Positions 42,524 through 53,761 of a stretch of DNA of 64,000 bases are shown one piece after another. The notes below the pieces were generated by a model. It made no database searches. It was not told where the DNA came from and worked only from the letters and a program-made list of their open reading frames with translations. The DNA comes from Streptomyces sp. NBC_01264 (GTDB lineage Bacteria; Actinomycetota; Actinomycetes; Streptomycetales; Streptomycetaceae): assembly GCF_026340675.1 (NCBI RefSeq), contig NZ_JAPEOX010000001.1, forward strand, positions 2,170,001 through 2,234,000, given 5' to 3'. Every line of letters begins with the position of its first letter. Positions within the stretch are counted from its first letter, which is position 1. The translations under genes and the position numbers were made by a program.

Positions 42524-43350
42524 GACTCTTCTCCTTGGTCTGTCTGGATTCGCTGCCGATTCAACACGCCCCCCGCTAGGGGCGTAAGGGGGAGGCGCCA
42601 GGCCCGCGATACTTCGTCACGTGCGTCCAACGCCGAGATGATGGTGCGGAATTCACCGACCAGGGGATGGTCGGGATGGGCTTCGGAGAATATGCGTTCC
42701 CCGTAGAGCGCGGCCATTTCCGGAACATAGGGAAGGATTCCGGCCAACGGCGTACGGTAGACCTCCTCGGCCCGCCGCCGGGCGGCCTCCCGGTCGATGC
42801 CCTCGGGCGCCATGCTCATCACCAGGGTCCGCCGGCAGGCGAGCCGGCCGGTCAGGGCGATGGTCTCCTCGACGCCGAGGAGGTCGACCCGGTCGGCCCG
42901 GGCCATGATCAGCAGGACGTCGGCGCTCGCCATCGCGGTGACCGACTCGTTGTTGAGCCCGGCGTGGGTGTCGAGCAGCAGGACGTCCAGGGAGTGGGTC
43001 ACGGCCAGCCGGTCGAAGCCCTCGGGCAGCAGCCCCACGTCGTAGCCGGTGGTCATGAGTTCCCGCAGCGCCGCCGTCCCGGTCCGCGCCGGTACGACGT
43101 ACAGGCTGCGGCCGCAGCTCGTGGCGACCTCCTGGGCGGCGGCCTCGATCTCGCACCGGCCGAGCAGGTAGTCGGCCAGGGACGGGCCGGGGCGGAGCCG
43201 GAAGAGCAGGTCCAGGGTGGGCGACTGGATGTCCGTGTCGATCACCCCCACCCGGCGCCCCTCGCCCGCCAGGAGCAGGGCCAGGTTCGCCAGTACCGAG
43301 GACTTTCCGGTACCGCCGCGGTACGAGTGCACCACGATGGTCCGGGTCAT
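42520..43350 (-). CDS. ParA/MinD-like ATPase
   Basis: A 276-residue P-loop ATPase of the MinD/ParA type with the deviant Walker A YRGGTGKSS (10-18), D in GVIDTDIQSPTLDLLF, and LLLDTHAGLNNESV. Such proteins dimerise on ATP to position complexes or control assembly. It is translated directly after the RsbU-like phosphatase (1-nt overlap) and before a DJ-1 gene, so it is part of the signalling set. Not a plasmid partition gene by context: no parB or parS. Confidence 0.85.
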   Translation of the reverse strand: MTRTIVVHSYRGGTGKSSVLANLALLLAGEGRRVGVIDTDIQSPTLDLLFRLRPGPSLADYLLGRCEIEAAAQEVATSCGRSLYVVPARTGTAALRELMTTGYDVGLLPEGFDRLAVTHSLDVLLLDTHAGLNNESVTAMASADVLLIMARADRVDLLGVEETIALTGRLACRRTLVMSMAPEGIDREAARRRAEEVYRTPLAGILPYVPEMAALYGERIFSEAHPDHPLVGEFRTIISALDARDEVSRAWRLPLTPLAGGVLNRQRIQTDQGEES

Positions 43351-44609
43351 CAGGCGACGACCTGGCGATCGGCCCCGCCCGCGTGCGGCCCCCGCGCCGC
43401 GCGTGGCCGGTGCAGGGCCAGCATGGTGACGTCGTCGTGCTGTTCGGCTGTTCCGGTGTGTTCGCGTACCGCGGTGTCCATCCGGTCGACCACCTCCCTG
43501 CCGCTGACCGGGGGGCCGGACAGCAGCTGCAGCATCCGCTCGTCGCCGAGGAAACCGCCGCTGGGGCAGCGCGCCTCGGGCACTCCGTCGGTGAACACGA
43601 AGAGCGTGTCACCCGGGTCCAACTGGGCGTAGCCAAGCGTGTACACACAGTCCGGAAGTACTCCGACGGCGGGGCCCGTGACCTCCAGCGCGCGGGGCTC
43701 GCCACCGTCCGCGTCCAGCAGCAGCGGCGGGTTGTGGCCGCCGTTGATGTAGACGAGGGATCCGGTGAGCGGGTCGAGCACCCCGAAGAAGAGGGTGGCG
43801 AAATAGCCCTGCCGCAGGTGGTTGCGGGTCAGGTAGCCGTTGGTGGCGGTGACCGCGTTGAGGAGCGGGGTGGCACCCACCACCGGGATGCGCCGGCTGT
43901 TGCCGGTGCGGCCGGCGGCCACCAGGTGCTGGAGGCCGCTGTTCTCGGCGGTGTGCCGCAGCAGGGAACGGATGAGCGCCATGAAGAGCGCGGCTCCGAC
44001 CCCCTTGTCACAGACGTCGGCGACGACGAAGGCCAGGCGCCTGCCGCGGGAGAGCTCGAAGACGTCGTAGAAGTCCCCGGCGACCTGCCGGGCGGGCCGG
44101 AAGCACACGTCGATCTCCCAGCCCTCCGGGACCGGCAGCGATTCCGGCAGGAAGCCGGCCTGGATCTCCCGGCCGATCTCCAACTCCTTCTCATAGCCCA
44201 TCAGTTCGGCGCGGGCGTCGGCTTCGCGCAGGGTGCGGCCGAGTCCGGCGCGCTCCGAGCAGCTGTGCAGCCGGGCCCCGACGAGGGCGGGCAGGAAGGG
44301 GGGTACGAGGTAGTCGTGGCCGATCCGGACATGTTCCTCCAGGGCGGCGAACTCCGTCACGGTCCAGACGACCACGATGGGGGCACCGCCCCAGCGGCGC
44401 AGTCGGCGTACGACGGTCCGCACGGACTCCCCGTCGGCCTGGGCCGGGGCGAGCAGCACGTCCGCTTCGGGCAGCTCCTCCAGTGGGCCGGCCAGCAGTT
44501 CGGCCAGCGTACGCGGGACGAGTTCCGCACCCATCTCCTCCAGCGCTCCGAGGAGTTCGAGGGGAGGTGGCGGGTACTGGTCGAGGATGATCACGGTAGT
44601 GGAGGGCAT
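43350..44609 (-). CDS. RsbU-type PP2C phosphatase with N-terminal receiver-like domain
   Basis: A 419-residue protein. The first about 120 residues look like a degenerate response-regulator receiver (VIILDQYPPPP, LLAPAQADGE) lacking the usual DD pair. A coiled segment (YEKELEIGREIQAGFLPESLP) leads to a SpoIIE/RsbU PP2C domain with metal-binding Asp in VAGDFYDVFEL and VADVCDKGVGAALFMAL. It would dephosphorylate a STAS protein, freeing it to bind the anti-sigma kinase next door. Overlaps that kinase gene by 19 nt. Confidence 0.9.
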   Translation of the reverse strand: MPSTTVIILDQYPPPPLELLGALEEMGAELVPRTLAELLAGPLEELPEADVLLAPAQADGESVRTVVRRLRRWGGAPIVVVWTVTEFAALEEHVRIGHDYLVPPFLPALVGARLHSCSERAGLGRTLREADARAELMGYEKELEIGREIQAGFLPESLPVPEGWEIDVCFRPARQVAGDFYDVFELSRGRRLAFVVADVCDKGVGAALFMALIRSLLRHTAENSGLQHLVAAGRTGNSRRIPVVGATPLLNAVTATNGYLTRNHLRQGYFATLFFGVLDPLTGSLVYINGGHNPPLLLDADGGEPRALEVTGPAVGVLPDCVYTLGYAQLDPGDTLFVFTDGVPEARCPSGGFLGDERMLQLLSGPPVSGREVVDRMDTAVREHTGTAEQHDDVTMLALHRPRAARGPHAGGADRQVVA

Positions 44610-45055
44610 GGGTCCGTCCCCTCAGCCATCACAGTCAGCGTGCTGATGTTGCGGCCGTCCCTGCGTACGTAGTCGAACTCGTCCACGCTGGTCAGTGCGA
44701 GGTGGATGCCGAGTCCGCCGATCCGGCGCCGCTCGGGAGCGGTGTGCGGTTCGGGCGGCAGTCTCCCCTGAACGGGGTCGAAGGCCGGGGCGTGGTCCTC
44801 GATGCGGATCCGTACCCGGCCCGGCCCGGAGCGGCCCCGGACGGTGATCCGTCCGTCGCCGCCCCGGTACCCGTGCATCACGATGTTGGTGGCCAGCTCG
44901 TCCACGGCCAGCCGGATCCGGTACGAGGCGCCCTTGCCCAGGCCCGCGCTCCCGGCCAGCCGCCGGACGAGCGCGGCGATGTCGCCCAGTGCCCCCAGGG
45001 TGGCGGGCACTTCCAGCTCGGCGGACATCCTTTCCGTCGTGACCGCCTCGTCCAT
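44591..45055 (-). CDS. RsbW-type anti-sigma/serine kinase
   Basis: A 154-residue HATPase_c_2 protein. N-box LAVDELATNIVMHGY (about 50-64), G1-like RIRIEDHAPAFDP and G2 GGLGIHLALTSVD are seen. RsbW proteins bind and block a sigma factor and phosphorylate STAS antagonists. No SigB-type sigma gene is in the window apart from the ECF at 24.5 kb, so the target is elsewhere or not a sigma factor. Confidence 0.88.
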   Translation of the reverse strand: MDEAVTTERMSAELEVPATLGALGDIAALVRRLAGSAGLGKGASYRIRLAVDELATNIVMHGYRGGDGRITVRGRSGPGRVRIRIEDHAPAFDPVQGRLPPEPHTAPERRRIGGLGIHLALTSVDEFDYVRRDGRNISTLTVMAEGTDPCPPLP

Positions 45056-45060
45056 CGGAC

Positions 45061-45372
45061 TCAGTCGTCGGAGAGCACGATGCTGCGGTCGAGCCCGGCC
45101 GTCCGGATGGTCCGGGCGACGGGCTCGATGGCGCCGACCACCTTGATGGTGACGTGCTCCCCCACCTTCTGCTGGGCGAAGACCAGGGAGCGCAGTCCGG
45201 CGCTGGCCATGTAGCCGACCCCGGCCATGCGGATCTCGACGGTGCTAGTGCCGTGGCCGGCGGCCTTCTCGATGGTCTGGTGGAAGTCCGGCGCGGTCTT
45301 GGCGTCCAGTTCGCCGTCCAGCTCGATCACGGTGGTGTCGCCCTCGATGCTCAGGGACACGGAAAGCGGCAT
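45061..45372 (-). CDS. STAS-domain anti-sigma antagonist
   Basis: A 103-residue STAS protein: VSLSIEGDTTVIELDGELDAKTAP and the phospho-site region VGYMASAGLRSLVFA, where the usual SSAGL reads ASAGL with one Ser remaining. It would be phosphorylated by RsbW and dephosphorylated by RsbU. 5 bp upstream of the RsbW gene and 24 bp after glgX. Confidence 0.9.
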   Translation of the reverse strand: MPLSVSLSIEGDTTVIELDGELDAKTAPDFHQTIEKAAGHGTSTVEIRMAGVGYMASAGLRSLVFAQQKVGEHVTIKVVGAIEPVARTIRTAGLDRSIVLSDD

Positions 45373-45396
45373 GTCAGGTCTCCTTCGGTGCGTGGG

Positions 45397-47528
<2,132 letters not shown>

Positions 47529-47532
<4 letters not shown>

Positions 47533-47903
47533 CGCGCGGCCCTGGCGACTGGCTTCGCGGCGGCCTTGGCGGCCGTCTTGGCGGCGGCCGCCTCGGCCTC
47601 GCCCGTGGAGAAGAAGTCGAGGAAGCCGGTGGCCGACATGACGAACCGGACTTCCTCGCTCACCCCGTAGAGGGTGACGGCGACCCCGGCGTGCTGGGCC
47701 TCGCGGTAGACGACGAGCAGGGTGCGCAGCCCGGCGCTGGAGACGTAGGTGACGGCCGTCAGGTCGATGCGCAGCGGCCGGCCCTCGCGGACCAGCGGCA
47801 GCAGCGTCTGCAGCAGCGATCCGGAGGTCTCACTGTTGATCTCGCCGATGGCGACGAGTACGGTGCCCGCCTTGTTGCGGCGTTCCTTCACGTTCAGGGT
47901 CAT
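47529..47903 (-). CDS. STAS-domain protein with Ala/Lys-rich tail
   Basis: A 124-residue protein: STAS domain (1-100) with the intact phospho-site motif VTYVSSAGLRTLL, followed by a 22-residue Ala/Lys/Arg tail (AAAAKTAAKAAAKPVARAAR) reminiscent of histone H1-like tails. The tail could bind nucleic acid. Gene order is STAS, glgX, STAS, RsbW, RsbU, ParA on the minus strand. Confidence 0.88.
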
Positions 47904-47939
47904 TGCATTCCCCTCTGAGTGGGGCGCCCCCGTTGAGCG

Positions 47940-49760
47940 CTACTGGGCGGTCGGGCGCAGCCGGACCTTGACCTTGACCCGGCCCTGGACGTCGGGCAGC
48001 CGGACGGTGAGTCCGTCGGCGTCGAAGTCCGTGTACGGCTTCTCGTCGATCTCGACGGACGCGATCCGCACCGAGCCGGCGGGGAGCAGGTCGGGCGAGA
48101 CGCGCAGCACGCGGTCGGGCAGGTTCGTCGGGTCGGGCTGGAAGTGGAAGTCCATCTCCCGGCCGTTGATGAGCAGGTTGTTGTAGACGGCGGACAGGTA
48201 GCAGAGCTCCGCCGAGTGGTACATGGACATCGAGTGGCTGCCCTTGAGCCGCTCGGTCCCGAGCAGGTACGGGGTCCCGCTCGCGAGGACGTTGAAGTAG
48301 ACGGCACCCTCGTCGTGGTCGAGGAAGAAGGTGTTGTAGAAGGCCTCCGCCTGCCGGGCCTCGCGCAGGAAGCCGTCACCGCCGACGGTGCCGTTCAGGA
48401 TGAGGTAGGCGAGGATCGCCTGCTCCTGCTGCCACCAGGCCTTGCGGTCGTGCCAGGCGAAACGATACGCCTCCTCGTCCCCGGACTTGACGCGCTCGAC
48501 CACGTCGTACCAGCCTCCGCGCTGCACGTCGCTGCCGACGGCCGGCATGATCTCGCCGATCTTGCGGGCGAGCTCCTCGTAGGCCGGCTTGGCCTTCAGC
48601 GAGTTCATCCGCATCAGGTTCCAGGCGATCTTGAGGTTGTGGCCGACGACCGCGCGGTTCTGCTGCCAGCTGTGCGCGGTGTCGTGGGACCAGTCGCGGA
48701 AGAAGCGCTCCTGGACGAAGGGGCTGTTCTTGTAGTCCGGGAACTTGTCCGCGATCGTGTCGAAGGTGTACTCGAGGAAGTCGGCGTAGCTCTGCTCGCC
48801 GGTCGCCAGGTACAGGTTGATCAGGTACGCGGGCGCGTGGTCGCCGACCGAGTTCCAGTTCTTGCGCTCCGCGTTCTCCCCGAGGGACTCGTGGTCGGCG
48901 CTGAAGAGGATCGGGTCGATGTGCGAGTAGTAGCCGCCCTGCTCCGGGTCCTTGAAGAACTTGTCGAACAGCCGGATCGTGGCGTCCGCGTCGTTCTTGA
49001 TCCGGATGTCGCCGGTGACCCGGTAGGTCTGGATCGGGCCGGCCAGCGCGTAGATCTGCTCGTACATCGGGATCGCGTCGTAGTCGTCGGAGAACTCCGA
49101 GGTGAACAGTTTGCGTTCGCTGTCCCCGTCGACGCTGATGCCGTGGTACCAGAAGACCACGTCCTCCTCGCTGTCCACGACGCGCATGTGCTTGCGCAGG
49201 TACTCGGTGCCGCGCTCGGCGACCTCCAGGTACTCGTCCTTGCCGGTCAGCAGGTAGGCCGAGGCCATGCCGTAGACCAGGCGGGAGATCGTGTCGGTCT
49301 CCTGGACATGACTGGCGGTCTTGTCACCGCCGAGCCGGACCTCGGTGCGGTACTCGGTGAAGTCCACCGGCCCGTCGCCGAACTGCGCCCGCTTGTAGAA
49401 GTCGGCCAGCGACTCGATCTGCTTGATCCACCAGCTGGGCTCCTCGAAGCGGTAGTCCTCGGCCCCGCGGCCCAGGAACACCAGGCGCTTGGCCTCGAAG
49501 CGGCCGCCCTGCTCGGGGTAGTGCACCCCGTAGACGTAGAGGAACCGTCCCGGCGAGAGCATCTCGTCGATGTGCCCGGAGGCGTCGATGTACGGCTCGT
49601 CCAGGTTGCGGACCAGCTCGGCGCTGGGGTCCCCGGCCAGGGAGACGTCGAACTCGCGGCCGTCCGAGGTCTTCAGCCTCAGCAGCCGGGTTCCGGAGTC
49701 GAAGCGGCCGACGTAGCCGGCGATCGTGTCGGAGAAGGAGAAGCTCACGGCGTCCGCCAT
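47940..49760 (-). CDS. AGE-family epimerase/isomerase-like protein with N-terminal extension
   Basis: A 606-residue protein. The middle (about 100-500) has the (alpha/alpha)6 barrel pattern of N-acylglucosamine 2-epimerase relatives: SRLVYGMASAYLLTGKDEY, GYYSHIDPI, SWQQNRAVVGHNLKIAW with the His typical of the active site, and WWQQEQAILAYLILNG. About 100 N-terminal residues form an additional beta-rich domain (VGRFDSGTRLLRLKTSDG) and a C-terminal beta stretch follows. Normal family length is about 400. I chose the ATG at 49760; a GTG 9 nt upstream is possible. Sugar substrate unknown. Confidence 0.72.
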   Translation of the reverse strand: MADAVSFSFSDTIAGYVGRFDSGTRLLRLKTSDGREFDVSLAGDPSAELVRNLDEPYIDASGHIDEMLSPGRFLYVYGVHYPEQGGRFEAKRLVFLGRGAEDYRFEEPSWWIKQIESLADFYKRAQFGDGPVDFTEYRTEVRLGGDKTASHVQETDTISRLVYGMASAYLLTGKDEYLEVAERGTEYLRKHMRVVDSEEDVVFWYHGISVDGDSERKLFTSEFSDDYDAIPMYEQIYALAGPIQTYRVTGDIRIKNDADATIRLFDKFFKDPEQGGYYSHIDPILFSADHESLGENAERKNWNSVGDHAPAYLINLYLATGEQSYADFLEYTFDTIADKFPDYKNSPFVQERFFRDWSHDTAHSWQQNRAVVGHNLKIAWNLMRMNSLKAKPAYEELARKIGEIMPAVGSDVQRGGWYDVVERVKSGDEEAYRFAWHDRKAWWQQEQAILAYLILNGTVGGDGFLREARQAEAFYNTFFLDHDEGAVYFNVLASGTPYLLGTERLKGSHSMSMYHSAELCYLSAVYNNLLINGREMDFHFQPDPTNLPDRVLRVSPDLLPAGSVRIASVEIDEKPYTDFDADGLTVRLPDVQGRVKVKVRLRPTAQ

Positions 49761-49761
49761 G

Positions 49762-50196
49762 TCATGCACCGTCCTTGTCGTGTTGACCGTGTTCGTCCTC
49801 GAATCCCTGGCTGACTTCGACGATCACCCCGTCGGGATCGCGGACCCACACGGTCCGCCAGCCGCAGATGAAATCGTCGAAGTCCAGTGGCCCCAGGGTC
49901 ACTTCGGCCGCTTCGCCGAGCGTGGCCAGGAAGCCGTCCACGCTGTCGGTCTGGAAGGCCAGGTGGCGCATCCGGCCCGGTGCCGCCGGCCCGTCGTGCT
50001 GGGCCGTCTCGGCCGGCTCGGTGCCCGCCGCGAAGAGCTCCAGGTACACGTCCCCCTGGCGGAGGAAGATGATCTGTGCGTCTCCGAGGTCGACCACCCG
50101 GGCCCGGGTGAAGCCGAAGTACCGGGTGTAGAAGTCCTCGGTGGTCTTCTGGTCGGCGCAGTTCAGGCCCACGTGCGACCAGACCATCGGGGCCAT
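49762..50196 (-). CDS. Single-domain VOC protein
   Basis: A 144-residue glyoxalase/dioxygenase-fold protein: SHVGLNCADQKTTEDFYTRYFG at the N-terminus (H8 as first metal ligand), MRHLAFQTDSVDGFL (second His), and WVRDPDGVIVEVSQG (Glu ligand). Retained ligands suggest a metal-dependent enzyme, such as lactoylglutathione- or mycothiol-type isomerase. Overlaps the DJ-1 gene upstream by 1 nt. Confidence 0.87.
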   Translation of the reverse strand: MAPMVWSHVGLNCADQKTTEDFYTRYFGFTRARVVDLGDAQIIFLRQGDVYLELFAAGTEPAETAQHDGPAAPGRMRHLAFQTDSVDGFLATLGEAAEVTLGPLDFDDFICGWRTVWVRDPDGVIVEVSQGFEDEHGQHDKDGA

Positions 50197-50834
50197 CAGC
50201 CGGTGCCCCGGCGGCTCTGGTCCCCCTTGGCCCGCGTGCCCCGGTCGGCGGCGATCAGCTCGATGATCCGGCGGGCGAACAGGTGGTGGTGGGCCCCGGT
50301 GCGGCCGGTGACCAGGTCGCCGTCGACGACCACGTCCTCGTCCACGTACTCGCCGCCCATGTTCCGGACGTCACCGATGAGGTTGTTGTGGCAGACGACC
50401 TTGCGGCCGCGCACCTTGTCCGGGATCGAGGCGGCCAGCCACATGCCGTGGCAGATGATCCCCTTGAGGACCGTCGGCTCCTCGAAGGCCCGGCGCAGCA
50501 GCTCCGTCGCCGGGGCCAGCACGTCCACGTCCTCGGTGTAGCGCAGCCGGTCGGCCACCATGCCCGAGGGCACGATGATCGCCGAGTAGCGCCGCAGGTC
50601 CTCGTCGCTCAGCCCCTCCAGGGACTGGGTCGCGGTGAACGGCGCCCGGTACTCGTGCCCGGAGAAGGTGATGGAGTCGTTGCCCCACAGCCGGGTCAGG
50701 AAGTCGACCTCGGCGCCCTCCTCCGCGAACCGGTGGCCGTAGTAGAAGATCTCCGGCTCGTAGAAGTCGCTCTCGACCAGGACCGCGATCCGGGTTCCGG
50801 TCAACGCACCCTCGCGCAGGACCACATCAGGCAC
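50196..50834 (-). CDS. DJ-1/PfpI-family protein B
   Basis: A 212-residue PfpI-type protein with nucleophile C128 in GIICHGMWLAAS, acidic partner E26/E28 region in ESDFYEPEIFYYG and the C-terminal GRTGAHHHLFARRIIEL. It resembles PfpI protease/deglycase relatives. Ends 8 nt inside no other gene; its start overlaps the end of the GMC oxidoreductase gene by 8 nt. Confidence 0.85.
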   Translation of the reverse strand: MPDVVLREGALTGTRIAVLVESDFYEPEIFYYGHRFAEEGAEVDFLTRLWGNDSITFSGHEYRAPFTATQSLEGLSDEDLRRYSAIIVPSGMVADRLRYTEDVDVLAPATELLRRAFEEPTVLKGIICHGMWLAASIPDKVRGRKVVCHNNLIGDVRNMGGEYVDEDVVVDGDLVTGRTGAHHHLFARRIIELIAADRGTRAKGDQSRRGTG

Positions 50835-52431
50835 GGGACACCCCCTTCAGGAAGTCCGCCGCGCGCTCGGCGATCATCGCGATGGCGGTGTGGCAGTTGC
50901 CCGACGGGACGGCGGGCATCACGCTCGCGTCGACGACGCGCAGGTTCCGTACGCCGTGCACCCGCAGTTCCGGGTCGACGACGGAGAGGTCGTCGATGCC
51001 CATCCGGCAGGAGCCGGCCTGGTGGTGGTAGCTCTCCGACTTCTGCTTCACGAAGGTGCGCAGGTCCTCGTCGGACACGTAGCCGGGTCCGGGCTGGAGC
51101 TCCTGCTTGTACCAGGGCGAGAAGGCGGAGGTCGCGAAGATCTCCCGGGCGGTCTTGACGCCCTGCACCATCCGCTCCAGGTCCCAGCGGTCACCCAGGT
51201 AGTTGGGGTGGATCAGCGGGTGGGCCAGCGGATCGGCGCTCGCCAGCTTGATCCAGCCCCGCGAGACGGGCCGGACGACACCGGGCAGGATGGACACCGT
51301 GTTCGGGTGGTCCTGACCGACGATCACGTCGAAGGGCACGTGAACGAAGGCGATCTGCAGGTCCGGCGCCGGCAGCCCGGGCCGGGACGAGAGGAACAGC
51401 GCGCTCTCCGACAAGTTCTGTGCGGGTGGCGGCAGTTCCTGGGTGACCTCGGCCATCAGCCCGGTCAGTACGTGGTTGTGGAAGTTCTCCCCGACCCCGG
51501 GCAGCTCCGCGACGGTCCCGATGCCGTGCTCGCGCAGCTGCTCGGGGTGCCCGATCCCGGAGAGCAGCAGCAGCTTCGGCGATTCGATCGCCCCGGCGGC
51601 CACGATCACCTCCCGGCGGGCCCGTACGGTGTGCGGCCCGGGCTCGGGGGCGGTGCTGTGCCCGTCGCGCACGGTCCGGCCGGGGATCTCAGCGGGGGCC
51701 TGGAGCTGGACGTACTCCACACCCGTGCAGGTGTCCCCGTCGAAGAGCAGCCGGGTGCTCTGCGCACTGGTGCGCAGGGTCAGGTTGGAGCGGTCGAGCG
51801 CCGGTTCCAGGTAGGCGGCGAGGACGCCCTGGCGGCGGCCGTCCGCCACGTCGATGTGGTGCCAGCCGGTGCCGAAGAGTCCGCGCCGCGGCCCGTCGGT
51901 GTTGAAGTCGGCGATCTCCTCGTGCCCGAGCTCGACGGCGGCGTCGATGAAGGCGCGGGAGACCGGGTTGGGGCCGTGTCGCCCGGCGTGGGTGATCCGC
52001 TGCGGCCCGCGGGTGCCGGTGGTCGGCGCGGTGGCGTCCTCCTGGCCCTCCAGCAGCGAGAAGTAGGGCAGGACGTCCTCGTGCGCCCAGCCGGCCGCGC
52101 CCTGGTAGGCCCAGTTGTCGAAGTCCGAGGCGTGGCCCCGGATGTGCATCATGATGTAGAGGTTGCTGCTGCCCCCGGGGGCCTTGCCGCGCGGTTCGTA
52201 GGTGCGGCGGCCGTCCAGGCCGGGCTGCGGGACGCTGGTGTAACCCCAGTCGACGGGTCCGCCGAGCAGCTTGTACCAGGAGGACGGATCGTCCACCTCG
52301 GGAGGGATGCGGCCGGCCCCCGCCTCCAGGACCAGGACGGTGACGTCCGGGTCCTCGGAGAGCCGGTTCGCCAGGACGCTGCCGGCGGTGCCGGAGCCCA
52401 CGACGATGTAGTCGTACTCATCCACGGCCAT
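50827..52431 (-). CDS. GMC-family FAD oxidoreductase
   Basis: A 534-residue glucose-methanol-choline oxidoreductase. FAD motif YIVVGSGTAGSVLANRLS (8-25), GGSSNLYIMMHIRGHASDFDNW (seen as parts GGSSNLY and RGHASDFDNW), and C-terminal active-site His in SYHHQAGSCRMG with second His in GNCHTAIAM. It oxidises an alcohol (sugar, polyol, choline-like) to a carbonyl. ATG at 52431 chosen from the conserved start; upstream frame is another gene. 11 bp after a SnoaL-like gene. Confidence 0.92.
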   Translation of the reverse strand: MAVDEYDYIVVGSGTAGSVLANRLSEDPDVTVLVLEAGAGRIPPEVDDPSSWYKLLGGPVDWGYTSVPQPGLDGRRTYEPRGKAPGGSSNLYIMMHIRGHASDFDNWAYQGAAGWAHEDVLPYFSLLEGQEDATAPTTGTRGPQRITHAGRHGPNPVSRAFIDAAVELGHEEIADFNTDGPRRGLFGTGWHHIDVADGRRQGVLAAYLEPALDRSNLTLRTSAQSTRLLFDGDTCTGVEYVQLQAPAEIPGRTVRDGHSTAPEPGPHTVRARREVIVAAGAIESPKLLLLSGIGHPEQLREHGIGTVAELPGVGENFHNHVLTGLMAEVTQELPPPAQNLSESALFLSSRPGLPAPDLQIAFVHVPFDVIVGQDHPNTVSILPGVVRPVSRGWIKLASADPLAHPLIHPNYLGDRWDLERMVQGVKTAREIFATSAFSPWYKQELQPGPGYVSDEDLRTFVKQKSESYHHQAGSCRMGIDDLSVVDPELRVHGVRNLRVVDASVMPAVPSGNCHTAIAMIAERAADFLKGVSRA

Positions 52432-52442
52432 CGCGCGCCCCC

Positions 52443-52823
52443 TCAGCCCTGGCCGAGCACCTGGAAGGGAACCGTGTCGTGGTAGTTCGCCATGTAGGCG
52501 ATCTTTCCGTCCACGATCCGGAAGAAGTTCATGACCTCGGCCTCGATCTCCGCCCCGGTGGGGGTGACCGCGGTCAGGTGGGAGACGGCCGCGGCCTTCT
52601 CCCCGTCGACGAGGAAGTGCACGGGCTCGTTGCGGAAGACCCGGTACATGGCCCCCATGCCCTTCATCATCGACCGCAGCGTCTCCAGGCCCTCGATGTG
52701 GCCGGCGAGCTGCTCGTCCATGACCTGGTCCTCGGCGAACAGGTCGCACCAGCTGTCCCAGTCACCGGCGTTGGCGTACTCGTAGTACTTCTGCAAGATC
52801 TGCCGCGCGTCCATGGCGCTCAT
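52443..52823 (-). CDS. SnoaL/NTF2-like protein (third copy)
   Basis: A 126-residue SnoaL-fold protein: ILQKYYEYANAGDWDSWCDLFAEDQVMDE and FFRIVDGKIAYMANYHDTVPF. Ketosteroid isomerase-type proteins with this fold act on small cyclic substrates or only bind them. GATGAG start region; 4 bp after the previous SnoaL gene. Confidence 0.85.
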   Translation of the reverse strand: MSAMDARQILQKYYEYANAGDWDSWCDLFAEDQVMDEQLAGHIEGLETLRSMMKGMGAMYRVFRNEPVHFLVDGEKAAAVSHLTAVTPTGAEIEAEVMNFFRIVDGKIAYMANYHDTVPFQVLGQG

Positions 52824-52827
52824 CCCC

Positions 52828-53283
52828 CTATCCGTCCCTGCGGGTTCCGTCCGGGGCGAAGGGCGCCCAGAACTGGCTGAAGGCGGTGGCCGTGTCGCCG
52901 AAGAGACCGTCGTGGCCCTCGACGATCCGGCCGTCGCGCCAGCGCATGAAGTGGAAGACCGGGTAGTCCATCCGCTCGTACGGGGAGTTGCTCGACTCGT
53001 CGGCGCCGCCGCGCACGGCGACGTTGCGGCAGACGTCCGCGCTGCAGTCCTCGCCGACGAGGACCGCTTCGATGTCCATGCGGAAGGTGCCGCCCGTGAG
53101 CTTGTGGGTCTGGCCCATCAGCTCCAGGAAGGCGTCCAGGCTCTCGTACCAGCCGGCGAGCGGGTGGTTGCCGGGGACCTGCCAGCGCAGGTCCTCCGCG
53201 TAGTACTCCAGGATCCTGGCCCGGTCGCCGGAGCCGAGGGCGCGGTACGCCGCCTCGACCCGTTCCCGTGTCACTTCGGTCAT
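52828..53283 (-). CDS. SnoaL/NTF2-like protein (second copy)
   Basis: A 151-residue SnoaL-like protein: VEAAYRALGSGDRARILEYYAEDLRWQVPGNHPLAGWY (recognised in parts), then FHFMRWRDGRIVEGHDGLFGD. Good GGAGAA ribosome site just before the ATG at 53283. The copy differs strongly from its neighbours, so these are not recent duplicates. Confidence 0.85.
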   Translation of the reverse strand: MTEVTRERVEAAYRALGSGDRARILEYYAEDLRWQVPGNHPLAGWYESLDAFLELMGQTHKLTGGTFRMDIEAVLVGEDCSADVCRNVAVRGGADESSNSPYERMDYPVFHFMRWRDGRIVEGHDGLFGDTATAFSQFWAPFAPDGTRRDG

Positions 53284-53303
53284 CGTCGCTTCTCCTTCGG
53301 CGC

Positions 53304-53735
53304 TCAGAGGGAGGCTGAACCGGGCATGGGCGCCAGTTCGTTGACGGTGTACTGCCGGATCAGCGGCCCGTCGGGGCCGGTGACCACGGTCCAGGTCTGG
53401 TCGGCGTCGAAGCCGAGCCACACGCTGCGGGCGGCCGGCGGGTCCCAGATCTTGGCCTGCCAGTTGACGAGGACCCGGACGATCGCCCGGTCGCCCTCGA
53501 TGACGGGCTCCACCTTGGTGACCGTGTGCACCTCGTCGAAGAAGCGGTTGGTGACCGCCTCGTACCAGCGGCCGAAGCCCTGGTGGCCGAGGAAGGTGTC
53601 CTCCGGGACCTTGAACTCCAGGTCCTCGGTGATCAGGGCCAGCACCTGGTCCGGCTGGACGTGCTGGTCCAGGGCCACGTACCACTTCTCGGCGAAATCG
53701 CGGATCGCGTCCTCGGTCAGCCGCTCGGCGGGCAT
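53304..53735 (-). CDS. SnoaL/NTF2-like protein (first copy)
   Basis: A 143-residue SnoaL-like protein: ALDQHVQPDQVLALITEDLEFKVPE and GFGRWYEAVTNRFFDEVHTV, with a strand rich in tryptophan (AKIWDPPAARSVWLGF). GGAGGAGA lies 6 nt before the ATG at 53735. First of three adjacent SnoaL genes just downstream of the ThDP enzyme. Confidence 0.83.
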   Translation of the reverse strand: MPAERLTEDAIRDFAEKWYVALDQHVQPDQVLALITEDLEFKVPEDTFLGHQGFGRWYEAVTNRFFDEVHTVTKVEPVIEGDRAIVRVLVNWQAKIWDPPAARSVWLGFDADQTWTVVTGPDGPLIRQYTVNELAPMPGSASL

Positions 53736-53761
53736 GCGGTCTCCTCCTGTCTGTGGCGGTG

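Noticed and set aside
42520..43350. Plasmid partition locus
   Set aside because: ParA-like gene is embedded in a chromosomal operon with no parB or parS-like repeats.
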